Below are positions 35,527-44,277 of a stretch of 64,000 bases of DNA, piece by piece. The stretch is from Methylobacterium sp. J-070. GTDB taxonomy: Bacteria; Pseudomonadota; Alphaproteobacteria; Rhizobiales; Beijerinckiaceae. How positions within the stretch are numbered: position 1 is the first letter of the stretch; each line of letters begins with the position of its first letter. The stretch spans positions 310,001 through 374,000 of the forward strand of contig NZ_JAKSXX010000165.1 in NCBI RefSeq assembly GCF_022829385.1, in the 5' to 3' direction. The notes under the pieces were generated by a model that saw nothing but the letters and a program-made list of their open reading frames with translations, did no database searches and was not told the DNA's origin. Both the position numbers and the translations under genes were made by a program.

Positions 35527-36156
35527 TCACCGCTCCTCCCCGGCGCTGGCGCCGATCCTGGCCCGCGCGAGCGCGCGGCCGAGCTTGGCGGCGATCTGTT
35601 GCCGGAGCAGGTCGGCCATCTCGATATCCACGAGCCGCCAGCTGAGGCCGCGCAGCCGCAGCCTGATCCGCGTGCGCTCCGCGCGCGCTGCCTCGGGCGG
35701 GATCGGGATCACCACCGATCGGAAGCCGCGCATCTCGAGGGCGGCGTAATAGGGCATCAGCCGGTCGAGCTTGCGGATCGCGAGGCCCTCCGGGCGGGCG
35801 CCCGCGGGCCGCTCCAGGTCGAGCTTGTCGGGCCAGCCGTTGGCCAGGAGATCGATCACCGTGTCGGGCGTCACCATCGTCTCGGACAGGGCGAGCGCGA
35901 GCCCGTAGGCGGCATCGTTCAGGCGCTGGCGGTCGCGGGGCTCCAGGTCCGTGTCGGTCTCGGCGGCGGCGCGCATCGCCGCGGTGATCTGCCGGACCAG
36001 GGATAGGCGCAGCGTCCGGAAATTCACGTGCGCCTCGACATAGGCGGCGTCGTGACGGCGCACGGCCTGCGCGAGATCGTAGAGCGACCAGAGCGGGCTC
36101 ACCGTGAAGGCCAGCCATGCCAGGGCCAGGCCGAGCGGGATCGCGAGCCAGCGCAC
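35527..36156 (-). CDS. DUF2939 domain-containing protein
   Basis: A 209-residue protein with an N-terminal membrane helix (RWLAIPLGLALAWLAFTVSP) and a periplasm-facing domain that begins LWSLYDLAQAVRRHDAAYVE, the DUF2939 start. The helix may be an uncleaved anchor. The function is unknown. It begins 25 bases downstream of rppH on the same strand and is likely its operon partner. Confidence 0.82.
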   Translation of the reverse strand: MRWLAIPLGLALAWLAFTVSPLWSLYDLAQAVRRHDAAYVEAHVNFRTLRLSLVRQITAAMRAAAETDTDLEPRDRQRLNDAAYGLALALSETMVTPDTVIDLLANGWPDKLDLERPAGARPEGLAIRKLDRLMPYYAALEMRGFRSVVIPIPPEAARAERTRIRLRLRGLSWRLVDIEMADLLRQQIAAKLGRALARARIGASAGEER

Positions 36157-36180
36157 GGCCTCAGGACCCGGTACGCGGCG

Positions 36181-36723
36181 TCATGGCTCGCCCGCCCATT
36201 GCGCGAGCCCGGAAAACGCCGCCGCTACGCGTTCGTAGACGGGCCGCTTGAACGGCACGATCAGGTCCGGCAGCTCGGAGAACCCGGCCCAGCGCCACGC
36301 GTCGAATTCCGGCTTGTGCGCGCCCCCTCCCGGCTGATGCACGTCGATGAGATCCTCGGCGCCGAGGAAGCCGAAGGCGAACCATTTCTGGGACTGCCCT
36401 CTGTAGCGGCCCTTCCAGGCCTGCTTCATCACGGCCGGCGGCAGATCGTAGGCGAGCCAGTCCGGGATCTCGGCGAGCAGCCGGAGCGCCTCCGACGGGA
36501 CGTTGGTCTCCTCGAAGAGCTCGCGGCGGGCGGCCGTCTCGGGATCCTCGCCGGGGTCGATGCCGCCCTGGGGCATCTGCCACATGTGATGGCCGGCAAC
36601 GTGCTCGGGACCGGCATCCTGCCGCCGACGCCCGACGAAGACGCCCCCCGATCGCGCGATCAGGGCGACGCCCACGCAGGGCCGGTAGGGCAGGGCGCTG
36701 CCGAAGTCCGAATCCGTCGTCAT
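36181..36723 (-). CDS. rppH: RNA pyrophosphohydrolase RppH (Nudix)
   Basis: A 180-residue Nudix hydrolase that removes pyrophosphate from the 5' end of primary transcripts, a trigger for RNase E decay. The Nudix box [20 protein letters not shown] (the GX5EX7REUXEEXGU pattern) is at about residues 53-72. It is preceded by [10 protein letters not shown] and followed by WFAFGFLG, both family features. Start 36723 (MTTDSDFGS) is used; a start four residues earlier is possible. It ends the minus-strand housekeeping block that begins at rplU. Confidence 0.93.
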   Translation of the reverse strand: MTTDSDFGSALPYRPCVGVALIARSGGVFVGRRRQDAGPEHVAGHHMWQMPQGGIDPGEDPETAARRELFEETNVPSEALRLLAEIPDWLAYDLPPAVMKQAWKGRYRGQSQKWFAFGFLGAEDLIDVHQPGGGAHKPEFDAWRWAGFSELPDLIVPFKRPVYERVAAAFSGLAQWAGEP

Positions 36724-36830
36724 CGGGAGGACCATAGGTCAGGCCTGCGTCGGGCGGCAACGCCGACTGGGGATGTCCGTCCGGGTCCGACGGCGCCATC
36801 AAGTTCCGCGACCGATGATCCTGCGGTCAC

Positions 36831-38126
36831 TCAATCGGCCGTTGAGACACGCTTGTCGCGCGACCCGCGAAGCGCCACGCTGGCCGGCACGAGGTGAAGA
36901 TTCCGGGCGTCGAGCTCCCTGGCCCAGCGCGCGATTCGGTCGACGCTGAGGGCGGCGCCGCTGGCCGAGACGAGGACGAAGCCGTTGGCCCGCGCCCGGG
37001 CCTCGGCCTGGGCCAGGGCCGCGTCGATGGCTTCGGCGCGCGGGGTGGCGTCGAGGACGATCTCGGCCCGGGCGATCGGGGTCTTCGCCTTGTTGAGGGG
37101 CGCGGCCGCCGTCTTCGGAGCCGTGCCGTCGTCGATGAAGCCGAGACCGCGGGCGCCGATCTCGCGCAGGACCGGCTCGAAGGCGGGATCCGCCATCAGC
37201 TTGGAGCCCATGAAGTTCGCGACGCCGACATAGCCCGGGAAGCGGGCGAGCGCCCAGGCCAGACGGTCGGCGTTCTCGGGCCCCTTCAGGGCCGTGAGCA
37301 GGGCCTGCGGGCCGGGATCGCTGTCGGGATAGTCGAAAGGCTCCATCGGCAGCTGGAGGAAGACCTCGTGACCGGCGTCGCGGGCCCGGGCAGCGGCGCG
37401 CTCGGCCTCGCCCCCGTAGGGCAGGAACGCGAGGCTGACCGCCGCCGGGAGGCGGGCGGTGGCGCCGGCGGTGGCCGCCTGGCCGACACCGAGGCCGGTC
37501 ACCACGATGGCGATGCGCGGGCCGGTGCCGGGTTCCTCGTTCCGGGCATAGACGTCGAGGGCGCGGACGCGGCCCTCGCCGAGCTTCGGCATGAGACCGT
37601 GGCGCCCCGTCTCGCTGATCCGCGGGTCCGGGGCGGCGGCGAGCCGCGGCGCGGTCGGCGGGGGCACCCGGATCACCACGGCGTCGGAGGGCCCGGATCC
37701 GGCCGGGCGCACCACCGTCACGCCCGAGGCGGTCTCGACCTCCTCCGCGCTGCGCTGGAGCGACGGCGGCGCGGGGAGCGCGGCGGCGACCTGCGGCGCG
37801 GCGGCCGGCGCGGCCGGTGCGGACCGGCTCATCGGTTCGCGCAGCGTGATCCTGGCTTCCGCACGCGGTTCACCGCCCCGGGGATCGCCCAGCGCGAGCA
37901 CCAGGCCGGCGGTCGCCAGGAGAGCCGCCGCGATGAATCCGGCCGCGACCCTGGGCTTGCGGGCGGACGCGACGAGGCGTCCGAACCGGCCGCCGGTCTG
38001 CTCCGGCGCCTCCGCCTCCGGCACCCCGAGGGGCCGCGTGAGGATATCGTCGGTGGACTCGGTCAAGCGGCTCTCGATGCGGGATCGTGGTCCCAGCACC
38101 GTCGGACGCGGCGCGGATCCCTGCAC
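36831..38126 (-). CDS. Divergent polysaccharide deacetylase family protein
   Basis: A 431-residue protein of the YibQ/DUF610 type. A cytoplasmic N-terminus (to about 58) is followed by one membrane helix (AAGFIAAALLATAGLVLAL), a Pro/Ala linker, and a periplasmic deacetylase-like domain at about 205-425 (IAIVVTGLGVGQ, LQLPMEPFDYP, FMGSKLM and GLGFIDDGTA). It lies just downstream of envC and ctpA, where it is normally found, which suggests a cell-wall role. The start is uncertain: GTG 38126 is used; GTG 38099 and TTG 38066 are alternatives. Confidence 0.85.
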   Translation of the reverse strand: MQGSAPRPTVLGPRSRIESRLTESTDDILTRPLGVPEAEAPEQTGGRFGRLVASARKPRVAAGFIAAALLATAGLVLALGDPRGGEPRAEARITLREPMSRSAPAAPAAAPQVAAALPAPPSLQRSAEEVETASGVTVVRPAGSGPSDAVVIRVPPPTAPRLAAAPDPRISETGRHGLMPKLGEGRVRALDVYARNEEPGTGPRIAIVVTGLGVGQAATAGATARLPAAVSLAFLPYGGEAERAAARARDAGHEVFLQLPMEPFDYPDSDPGPQALLTALKGPENADRLAWALARFPGYVGVANFMGSKLMADPAFEPVLREIGARGLGFIDDGTAPKTAAAPLNKAKTPIARAEIVLDATPRAEAIDAALAQAEARARANGFVLVSASGAALSVDRIARWARELDARNLHLVPASVALRGSRDKRVSTAD

Positions 38127-38143
38127 CTATTGCTGCCGGGTAT

Positions 38144-38160
38144 GGTTAACGTTCCGCTAA
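38144..38160 (-). promoter_or_regulatory. CtrA-like binding site upstream of the deacetylase gene
   Basis: On the minus strand this reads TTAGCGGAACGTTAACC, i.e. TTAG-N7-TTAACC, one base off the CtrA consensus TTAA-N7-TTAAC and of the same shape as the site at 34428. It is between the ctpA terminator and the deacetylase start, where the deacetylase promoter must lie. Cell-cycle control of a wall gene would make sense, but binding is inferred. Confidence 0.4.
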
Positions 38161-38175
38161 TACCCGGTCCGGATA

Positions 38176-38209
38176 GAAAAATCCCGCCCGGCGGCTGGCC
38201 GGGCGGGAT
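38176..38209 (-). terminator. Intrinsic terminator of ctpA
   Basis: A perfect 12-bp stem (38181-38192 with 38198-38209, 5-base loop) is followed on the minus strand by five T. It lies 30 bases past the ctpA stop. It separates the envC-ctpA transcript from the deacetylase gene. Confidence 0.8.
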
Positions 38210-38238
38210 CGGATACCTGGCGATCCGCGATCGACGGA

Positions 38239-39579
38239 TCAGTTCGGCAGGCTCGGCTTCTGCTGCTGCGCCGCCGGCGTGCCGTTGGCCGCACCCTTCT
38301 GGATCCCGTGCAGGAAGTCGACGGCCGAGATCAGCTGCTTGTCCTTGGCCGGATCCGGCGGGACGTAGGCGGACGAGCCGCCGCGCTCGTCGGTGTCCTT
38401 CTGCTTCAGGTGCCCCTTCAGGCCGGCCTCGCCCTTGGTCTCGTCCTTGCCCTTCAGCTCGTCCGGAACCTCCTGCAGCACTTCGACATCCGGCTCGATG
38501 CCCTTCGCCTGGATCGAGCGGCCCGACGGCGTGTAGTAGCGCGCCGTGGTCAGCCGCAGCGCGCCGGAGCCGCCGAGGGGGATGATCGACTGCACCGAAC
38601 CCTTGCCGAACGAGCGCGTGCCCAGGATGGTCGCGCGCTTGTGATCCTGGAGGGCGCCGGCCACGATCTCCGAGGCGGAGGCCGAGCCGCCGTTGACCAG
38701 CACCACCACCGGCTTGCCCTTGGTCAGATCGCCGGACTTCGCCGAGAACCGCTGCGTCTCATCGGGGTTGCGGCCGCGGGTGGAGACGATCTCGCCGCGA
38801 TCCAGGAACGCGTCCGACACCATCACGGCCTGGTCGAGGAGGCCGCCCGGGTTGTTGCGCAGGTCGATGACGTAGCCCTTGAGCTTGTCGGCGCCGATCT
38901 CGCCCGACAGCTTGTCGATGGCCGCGCGCATGCCGTCGAAGGTCTGCTCGTTGAACTGCGTCAGGCGGATATAGGCGACGTCGCCGCCCTCGACCTTGGA
39001 GCGGACCGGCTTGATCTTGATCACGTCGCGGGTGAGCGTGACGTCGATCGGGTCCTTCGATTCCTTACGGGAGATCTTGAGCTTCACGCTCGAATTGACC
39101 GGGCCGCGCATCTTGTCGACGGCCTGGTTCAGGGTCAGGCCCTGGACCTGGTCGTCGTCGATCTGGGTGATGACGTCGTTCGCGAGAAGCCCGGCCTTGG
39201 CGGCCGGCGTGTCGTCGATGGGGGTGACGACCTTGATCAGGCCGTCCTCCATGGTGACCTCGATGCCGAGGCCGCCGAACTCGCCCCGCGTGGTCGTCTG
39301 CATGTCCCGGAACGCCTTGGCGTCCATGTAGCTCGAATGCGGATCGAGGGAGGTCAGCATGCCGTTGACCGCCGCCTCGATCATCTTCGACTCGTCCGGC
39401 TTCTCGACGTAGTCGGTGCGGACCTTCTCGAAGACATCGCCGAACAGGCTGAGCTGGCGATAGGTCTCGGCGGAGGCGGCCACCGCCCGCGGACCCGACA
39501 GAAAATCGGTCTGGGTCGCCACCATGGAGGTGCCGGCACCCAGGAAGGCGCCGAGCATGATCAGGGATGTCTTGCGCAT
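38239..39579 (-). CDS. ctpA: S41 family C-terminal processing protease (CtpA)
   Basis: A 446-residue periplasmic serine protease. It has a signal-type N-terminus (KTSLIMLGAFLGAGTSMVAT), a PDZ domain at about 90-180 (GGLGIEVTMEDGLIKVVTPI) and the S41 catalytic core. The nucleophile serine is in NGGSASASEIVAG and the general-base lysine is in RSFGKGSVQ. The family processes envelope proteins and tunes peptidoglycan hydrolases. The ATG shares one base with the envC stop (TGATG), so translation is coupled. A C-terminal Lys/Glu/Gly-rich tail is present. Confidence 0.93.
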   Translation of the reverse strand: MRKTSLIMLGAFLGAGTSMVATQTDFLSGPRAVAASAETYRQLSLFGDVFEKVRTDYVEKPDESKMIEAAVNGMLTSLDPHSSYMDAKAFRDMQTTTRGEFGGLGIEVTMEDGLIKVVTPIDDTPAAKAGLLANDVITQIDDDQVQGLTLNQAVDKMRGPVNSSVKLKISRKESKDPIDVTLTRDVIKIKPVRSKVEGGDVAYIRLTQFNEQTFDGMRAAIDKLSGEIGADKLKGYVIDLRNNPGGLLDQAVMVSDAFLDRGEIVSTRGRNPDETQRFSAKSGDLTKGKPVVVLVNGGSASASEIVAGALQDHKRATILGTRSFGKGSVQSIIPLGGSGALRLTTARYYTPSGRSIQAKGIEPDVEVLQEVPDELKGKDETKGEAGLKGHLKQKDTDERGGSSAYVPPDPAKDKQLISAVDFLHGIQKGAANGTPAAQQQKPSLPN

Positions 39580-41159
39580 CAGCCGCGAACCTTCTCGCCA
39601 AGTACCGTATTGCTCGGGCTCTTCGCCCACCACGGCTCCGGGTCGATGGAGCCGCCGTCCTTCTTGAACTCGACGTACAGGGTGGGATCGCCGTCGGACA
39701 CCGACGGGCCCGCGCCCTTCTCGCCCATGCTGCCGACCGGTTCGCCCGCGAGCACGAACTGGCCGACCTCGACGCTGATCTGATCCATCCCCGCGAGCAG
39801 AAGATAGTAGCCGTCGCCCGCGTTGATGATCAAGAGTCGCCCGTAAGACCGGAAGGGTCCGGCGAATTGCACCCACCCGTCGGCGGGGGCGGAGACCGTC
39901 GCCTTCGGGCGCGTGGTGAACGACACGCCGCGCGTCATACCGCCGTTTCCGTCGGGCTGGTTGAAACCGCGCATCATCCGGCCACTCACCGGCCGCGGCA
40001 CTTCGCCCCGTACATCGGCAAAATGCACTTTCGGTGCCAGGCGCGCCGGATCCCGGAACCCCGCCGCGGCAAATCGCTCCTGCGTGACCCGGACCTCGCG
40101 CTCGGCCGCGGCCTTCGCCTCTTCGGCGTTGCGTTTGGCCGCGACGACCTCCGCCTCGGTCCTGTCGAGCAGATCCTTCAGGGACTTGGCCTGGGCACCC
40201 AGTTCGGCGGCGCGCCGACGCTCGGCGGAGAGGCCGCTCTCGATCTCGGCCTGCCGGGCGCGACGGGCCGCGACCAGGGCCTGCAGCCGCTGCTGCTCGC
40301 GCGCCCAGCCGGCGAGGTCCGTCGCCAGACCCTCCTTGTCCTGGGCGATCAGACCGCGCAGGCGGATCATCTCGGCGAGATCGGCCGCGAGGGTGTCGAC
40401 CTCGCCGCGCAGCTCCGGCACCACGGCGCCGAGCAGCATCGAGGTGCGGATGGCCGCCAGCACATCCTCCGGGCTCACCAGCACCGCCGGCGGCGGCCGA
40501 CGGCCCATGCGCTGAAGGGCCGCCAGGATCTCGGCGACGATGCTCCGGCGCCCCTGGAGCGAGCGCCGGATCGCGGCCTCGCTCTCGCTCATCGCCTTCA
40601 GGCGGTCCTCCAGACGGCTCAGACGCTCCTCGGTCGCCTGCGCCTGCCGACCGGCGTCGAGGAGCGCGGCGTCCAGCTTGGCCCGATCGGTTCCGATCGC
40701 GGCAATCTCGGTCTCGAACTGGGCCCGCTGCCCGGCGCTGGCGGCGAGCGCATCCTGCACGCGTTTCAGGTTCTCGGCGCGGCGGTCGCGCTCCTCGTTG
40801 GCCCGCTGGGTCGCCGCCGCATCGTCGGGCGCGGGGGTCTCGGCGCGCGCGGGCGCGGAGATGAGGGCCATGCCCAGCAGAGCGAGGGCGGAAAGCCCAT
40901 GTCGACGGCCGCAGGGCGGGCGCCGGATGGCGCGGACAGAAGTCTTCCGACCGGCACCGCTCACCGGGAGAGGCCCGAGCCGAACCGGGGCCGCCTCCAG
41001 GCCCGCCGGCGACGGCAGGTCGGTCCCCGCCCGATCCGCCGACGCGCGCATCTCCGGATGCGCGCGCCGGGCGGCGAGCCTGGACGGGAGAGGCCGGTAC
41101 GTCCCGGAGGGATCATCCGCACCAGCGGAACGCGCGCTCACCGCGCCGGATGTCGCCAC
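39579..41159 (-). CDS. EnvC-like murein hydrolase activator (degenerate LytM/M23 domain)
   Basis: A 526-residue protein (if GTG 41159 is the start) with a signal-like helix near residues 86-104 (HGLSALALLGMALISAPARA), long coiled coils at about 110-350 and a C-terminal LytM domain. The M23 zinc ligands are missing: the HxH position reads YVEF and the first His region reads GVSFTTRPKATV. This matches EnvC-type activators, which switch on amidases rather than cut the wall. The residues before the signal may not be translated; the next ATG is at 41054. It follows rlmH by 6 bases. Confidence 0.88.
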   Translation of the reverse strand: MATSGAVSARSAGADDPSGTYRPLPSRLAARRAHPEMRASADRAGTDLPSPAGLEAAPVRLGPLPVSGAGRKTSVRAIRRPPCGRRHGLSALALLGMALISAPARAETPAPDDAAATQRANEERDRRAENLKRVQDALAASAGQRAQFETEIAAIGTDRAKLDAALLDAGRQAQATEERLSRLEDRLKAMSESEAAIRRSLQGRRSIVAEILAALQRMGRRPPPAVLVSPEDVLAAIRTSMLLGAVVPELRGEVDTLAADLAEMIRLRGLIAQDKEGLATDLAGWAREQQRLQALVAARRARQAEIESGLSAERRRAAELGAQAKSLKDLLDRTEAEVVAAKRNAEEAKAAAEREVRVTQERFAAAGFRDPARLAPKVHFADVRGEVPRPVSGRMMRGFNQPDGNGGMTRGVSFTTRPKATVSAPADGWVQFAGPFRSYGRLLIINAGDGYYLLLAGMDQISVEVGQFVLAGEPVGSMGEKGAGPSVSDGDPTLYVEFKKDGGSIDPEPWWAKSPSNTVLGEKVRG

Positions 41160-41165
41160 GGCCGG

Positions 41166-41660
41166 TCAGCCCGCCTCGCCGCGGTGATACGGATGGCCGG
41201 CCAGGATGGTCAGGCTACGATAGAGCTGTTCGAGAGCGAGCACGCGCACGAGTCCGTGGGGCAGGGTGGCGGCCCCGAAGGACAGAATCAGCTCCGCCTT
41301 CGTCCGAATTGAGGCATCGAGCCCGTCCGGGCCGCCGATCGCCACGACGAGGGCGGGTCGCGCCACGTCGCGCCAGGCCGCCACACGCTCGGCCAGGGCC
41401 TCGCTGCCGAGATCGGCCCGCCCGCGCTCGTCGTAGGCGAGCAGAACGCCGCCGGGCGGCAGATGGGCCGCGAGCGCCAAGGCCTCCTCGGCGCAGCGGT
41501 CGGCGGCCCGCCTCGCGCGGGACTCCGGGATCTCGACGCTGTCGCAGGCGAGGAAGCCCAGGCCGCGTCCCACCTGCGCGGCGCGGTCGCGATATCGTGA
41601 CGCCAACTCGCGCTCAGGGCCGGCCTTCAGCCGGCCGACCGCCGCCAGGATGAGGCGCAC
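41166..41660 (-). CDS. rlmH: 23S rRNA (pseudouridine(1915)-N3)-methyltransferase RlmH
   Basis: A 164-residue SPOUT-class methyltransferase acting on pseudouridine 1915 in helix 69 of 23S rRNA on the assembled 70S ribosome. The knot motifs are VAIGGPDGLD and the C-terminal LPHGLVRVLALEQLYRSLTI, ending with the HPYHRGEAG tail close to the family's HPYHR ending. The start is GTG 41660, which gives MRLILAAVGRLKAGPE, the usual N-terminus. It sits 16 bases after rsfS in the conserved nadD-rsfS-rlmH order. Confidence 0.93.
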   Translation of the reverse strand: MRLILAAVGRLKAGPERELASRYRDRAAQVGRGLGFLACDSVEIPESRARRAADRCAEEALALAAHLPPGGVLLAYDERGRADLGSEALAERVAAWRDVARPALVVAIGGPDGLDASIRTKAELILSFGAATLPHGLVRVLALEQLYRSLTILAGHPYHRGEAG

Positions 41661-41676
41661 CCCGGCACGCCCCGGC

Positions 41677-42090
41677 TCAGCCGGCCGCGAGCCCGATGGG
41701 ACGATCGGCGCCCCACATCTTCTCGAGGTTGTAGAACCCCCGCACTTCGGGACGGAAGATGTGCACGAGCACGTCGCCCGCGTCGATCAGCACCCAGTCG
41801 CAGGCGGGCAGGCCCTCGACCCGGGCGTTGCCGAAGCCGCGGTTCTTCATCTCCTGGATGACCTTGTCGGCGATCGAGCCGACGTGGCGCTGCGAACGGC
41901 CGGAGGTGATGATCATGGTGTCGGCCAGGGACGTCTTGCCGGCCAGGTCGATGGCGATCGTCTCCTCGGCCTTCATCTCGTCGAGGCATCCGAGGGCGAG
42001 GGCCTTCAGGTCGTCCGAGCGCGCTAGGCCCGACTCATCCGGGGCCTGGACGGGGGTGCGGATCGTTTCCGTGCGGATGGTCTCGGGCAG
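41677..42090 (-). CDS. rsfS: Ribosome silencing factor RsfS (Iojap family), probable CTG start
   Basis: This protein binds L14 on the 50S subunit and blocks subunit joining. The core EMKAEETIAIDLAGKTSLAD, then SGRSQRHVGSIADKV and EKMWG is clear. The first ATG (41976) would begin inside the conserved first helix (DDLKALALGCLDEMKAEE). The frame is open upstream to a TGA at 42124-42126 but has no ATG, GTG or TTG. A CTG at 42090 with GAGGA ten bases before it gives 137 residues and is my preferred start. If ATG 41976 is real, the protein is 99 residues and lacks the first helix. Confidence 0.85.
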   Translation of the reverse strand: MPETIRTETIRTPVQAPDESGLARSDDLKALALGCLDEMKAEETIAIDLAGKTSLADTMIITSGRSQRHVGSIADKVIQEMKNRGFGNARVEGLPACDWVLIDAGDVLVHIFRPEVRGFYNLEKMWGADRPIGLAAG

Positions 42091-42123
42091 AGTCCTGGTT
42101 CCTCGTGGTGCCGCGCAGCGGAG

Positions 42124-42798
42124 TCACGCCTGGCGGGAAAAGGGGAAATTGGCGGCATCCGGTCGCGATTGCAACCGTTGAGGCCCGGATCGGGCGGTGC
42201 CGGCCCCGCCGCCGTCGCGGATCGCCGTCGACGACAGGGCCGAACGGGGGCCGTGGAGGAACACCCAAGCCGGCGGGGTGCGCAGCGGAAGCGCCGGCGC
42301 GTCCGCCTCGGCCAGCCGTGCCCCGGCGAGCCGCCGCGCCGCCCGGGCGCTGAGCGGGGTCATCGTGAAGCCGGGCCGGTCGATGACGGCGATCGGCACC
42401 AGCCGCGCGATCTCGGCGAACCCCTTCCACCGGTGAAACGTCGCGAGCGAATCGGCACCCATGATCCAGACGAAGTGCACGCCGGGGCGCCGGCGCGCCA
42501 GGAAGCGCAGGGTCTGGACCGTGAAACGCGCGTTGAGGGCCGCCTCCACACCGGTGACCGCGATCCGCGGATGCCGCGCGACCCGCTGCGCCTGCGCGCA
42601 TCTAAACGCCACGGCGGGCAGCGCAGTCCGGCTCTTCAGCGGGTTGCCCGGGCTGACGAGCCACCAGACGCGGTCGAGGCCGAGCCGGCGCAGCGCCATC
42701 AGGGTGACGTGCCGATGCCCGAGATGGGCGGGGTTGAAGGACCCGCCGTAGAGGCCGATCCGCATGCCGGGGGCGCTCGGCGGCAGGGTCAGCCGCAC
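42124..42798 (-). CDS. nadD: Nicotinate-nucleotide adenylyltransferase NadD
   Basis: A 224-residue enzyme that joins ATP and nicotinate mononucleotide to deamido-NAD in NAD synthesis. The nucleotidyltransferase signature GGSFNPAHLGHRH begins near residue 17, and the C-terminal ATP motif is LSSTAIRDG. GTG 42798 with GAGGA six bases upstream is preferred; ATG 42765 would start directly at MRIGLYGGSF. The stop TGA at 42124 is in the same frame as rsfS, so the two coding regions are split by a single stop codon. It follows proA by 19 bases. Confidence 0.92.
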   Translation of the reverse strand: MRLTLPPSAPGMRIGLYGGSFNPAHLGHRHVTLMALRRLGLDRVWWLVSPGNPLKSRTALPAVAFRCAQAQRVARHPRIAVTGVEAALNARFTVQTLRFLARRRPGVHFVWIMGADSLATFHRWKGFAEIARLVPIAVIDRPGFTMTPLSARAARRLAGARLAEADAPALPLRTPPAWVFLHGPRSALSSTAIRDGGGAGTARSGPQRLQSRPDAANFPFSRQA

Positions 42799-42817
42799 GC
42801 CGGGTCCTCGGCCGGCC

Positions 42818-44116
42818 TCACGGACGGGTCTGGCCGCTGCCGTGGACGCGGTACTTGAACGTCGTGAGCTGCTCGACGCCCACCGGCCCGCGCGCGTGCA
42901 TGCGCCCCGTGGCGATGCCGATCTCGGCGCCGAAGCCGAACTCGCCGCCATCCGCGAACTGGGTGGAGGCATTGTGGGTCACGATAGCGGAATCCACCTC
43001 CGCCAGGAAGCGCGTGGCCGCGGCGTCGTCCTCGGTGACGATCGCGTCCGTGTGGTGGGACCCGTAGGTCTCGATGTGCTCGATCGCCGCGTCGATCCCG
43101 TCCACCACGCGGACCGCGATGATCGCGTCCAAGTATTCGGTCCGCCAATCCTCCTCGGTGGCCGCGACGACCCGCGGATCCGCCGACTGGGCCTCGGCAT
43201 CGCCGCGGACGCTGCAGCCGGCGTCGAGCAGCGCACCCACCAGGGGCGCGAGGTGCGTCGCCGCGCAGGCGCGGTCCACCAGCAGGGTCTCGGCGGCGCC
43301 GCAGACGCTGGTCCGGCGCATCTTGCTGTTGAGGAGCACGGTGCGCGCCATGTCGAGGTCGGCGGCGGCGTCGACGTAGACGTGGTTGATCCCGTCGAGA
43401 TGGGCGAAGACCGGAACCCGCGCCTCCGCCTGGACACGGGTGACCAGGCCGCGCCCGCCCCGGGGCACGATCACGTCGACGCAGCCGTCGAGTCCGGCAA
43501 GCATCAGGCCCACCGCGTCCCGGCTGCGCGTCGGCACGAGCTGGATCGCGTCCTCCGGCAGCCCGGCATCCGCGAGGCCGCGGCTCATAGCCCGGGCGAT
43601 CGCCATGGCGGTGCGATGGCTGTCGGAGCCCGCCCGCAGGATGGCGGCGTTCCCGGCCTTGAGGCACAGCGCGCCGGCATCGGCGGTGACGTTGGGCCGG
43701 CTCTCGAAGATCACGCCGATCACGCCGAGCGGCACCGCGACGCGCTCGATCAGCAGGCCGTTGGGCCGCTCGATGGCGGCGAGCTGGCGCCCGACCGGAT
43801 CCGCCAGGGACCCGACCTTCTCGACGGCATCCGCCATGGCGGCCAAGCGGCCGGGGTCCAGGGTCAGGCGGTCGATCAGCGCTACGCTCTGGCCAGCATT
43901 GCGCGCCGCCGCCACGTCGCGGGCGTTCTCGGCCAGGATCTCGTCGCCGCTCGCCCGCAGACGCTCGGCGATCCGCTTCAGCGCGACATCCTTGGTCCGG
44001 GCCGAGGCCAGCGCCATCCGGCGGGAAGCCGCCCGGGCGCGGCGGCCGATCGCCGCCATCTGCTCCGGGAGGCCGTCAGCCTCGGCGAAGTCCGATCTCA
44101 GGTTCAGGACGGGCAC
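42818..44116 (-). CDS. proA: Glutamate-5-semialdehyde dehydrogenase ProA
   Basis: A 432-residue enzyme, the second step of proline synthesis: NADPH-dependent reduction of glutamyl phosphate. Visible features are [15 protein letters not shown], the [14 protein letters not shown] nucleotide region, the catalytic cysteine in [13 protein letters not shown], and [20 protein letters not shown] near the C-terminus. GTG 44116 after GAGGACG fits the family's length; a longer frame upstream adds a non-conserved leader. A 161-base gap separates it from proB. Confidence 0.95.
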   Translation of the reverse strand: MPVLNLRSDFAEADGLPEQMAAIGRRARAASRRMALASARTKDVALKRIAERLRASGDEILAENARDVAAARNAGQSVALIDRLTLDPGRLAAMADAVEKVGSLADPVGRQLAAIERPNGLLIERVAVPLGVIGVIFESRPNVTADAGALCLKAGNAAILRAGSDSHRTAMAIARAMSRGLADAGLPEDAIQLVPTRSRDAVGLMLAGLDGCVDVIVPRGGRGLVTRVQAEARVPVFAHLDGINHVYVDAAADLDMARTVLLNSKMRRTSVCGAAETLLVDRACAATHLAPLVGALLDAGCSVRGDAEAQSADPRVVAATEEDWRTEYLDAIIAVRVVDGIDAAIEHIETYGSHHTDAIVTEDDAAATRFLAEVDSAIVTHNASTQFADGGEFGFGAEIGIATGRMHARGPVGVEQLTTFKYRVHGSGQTRP

Positions 44117-44277
44117 GCTGGCGTCCTCGATAGGGGTCCGCCGACCGATCGGCGCGGCGCAGGGAGCACGCGGTATTTGCACACCGGGCGCCGCACACAC
44201 AAGCGTGCCCGAGTGCGGGTCGTCACACTAATCGACGACAGCACGATTGTGATTAATCCAATGCGAAAGTACGGAAT

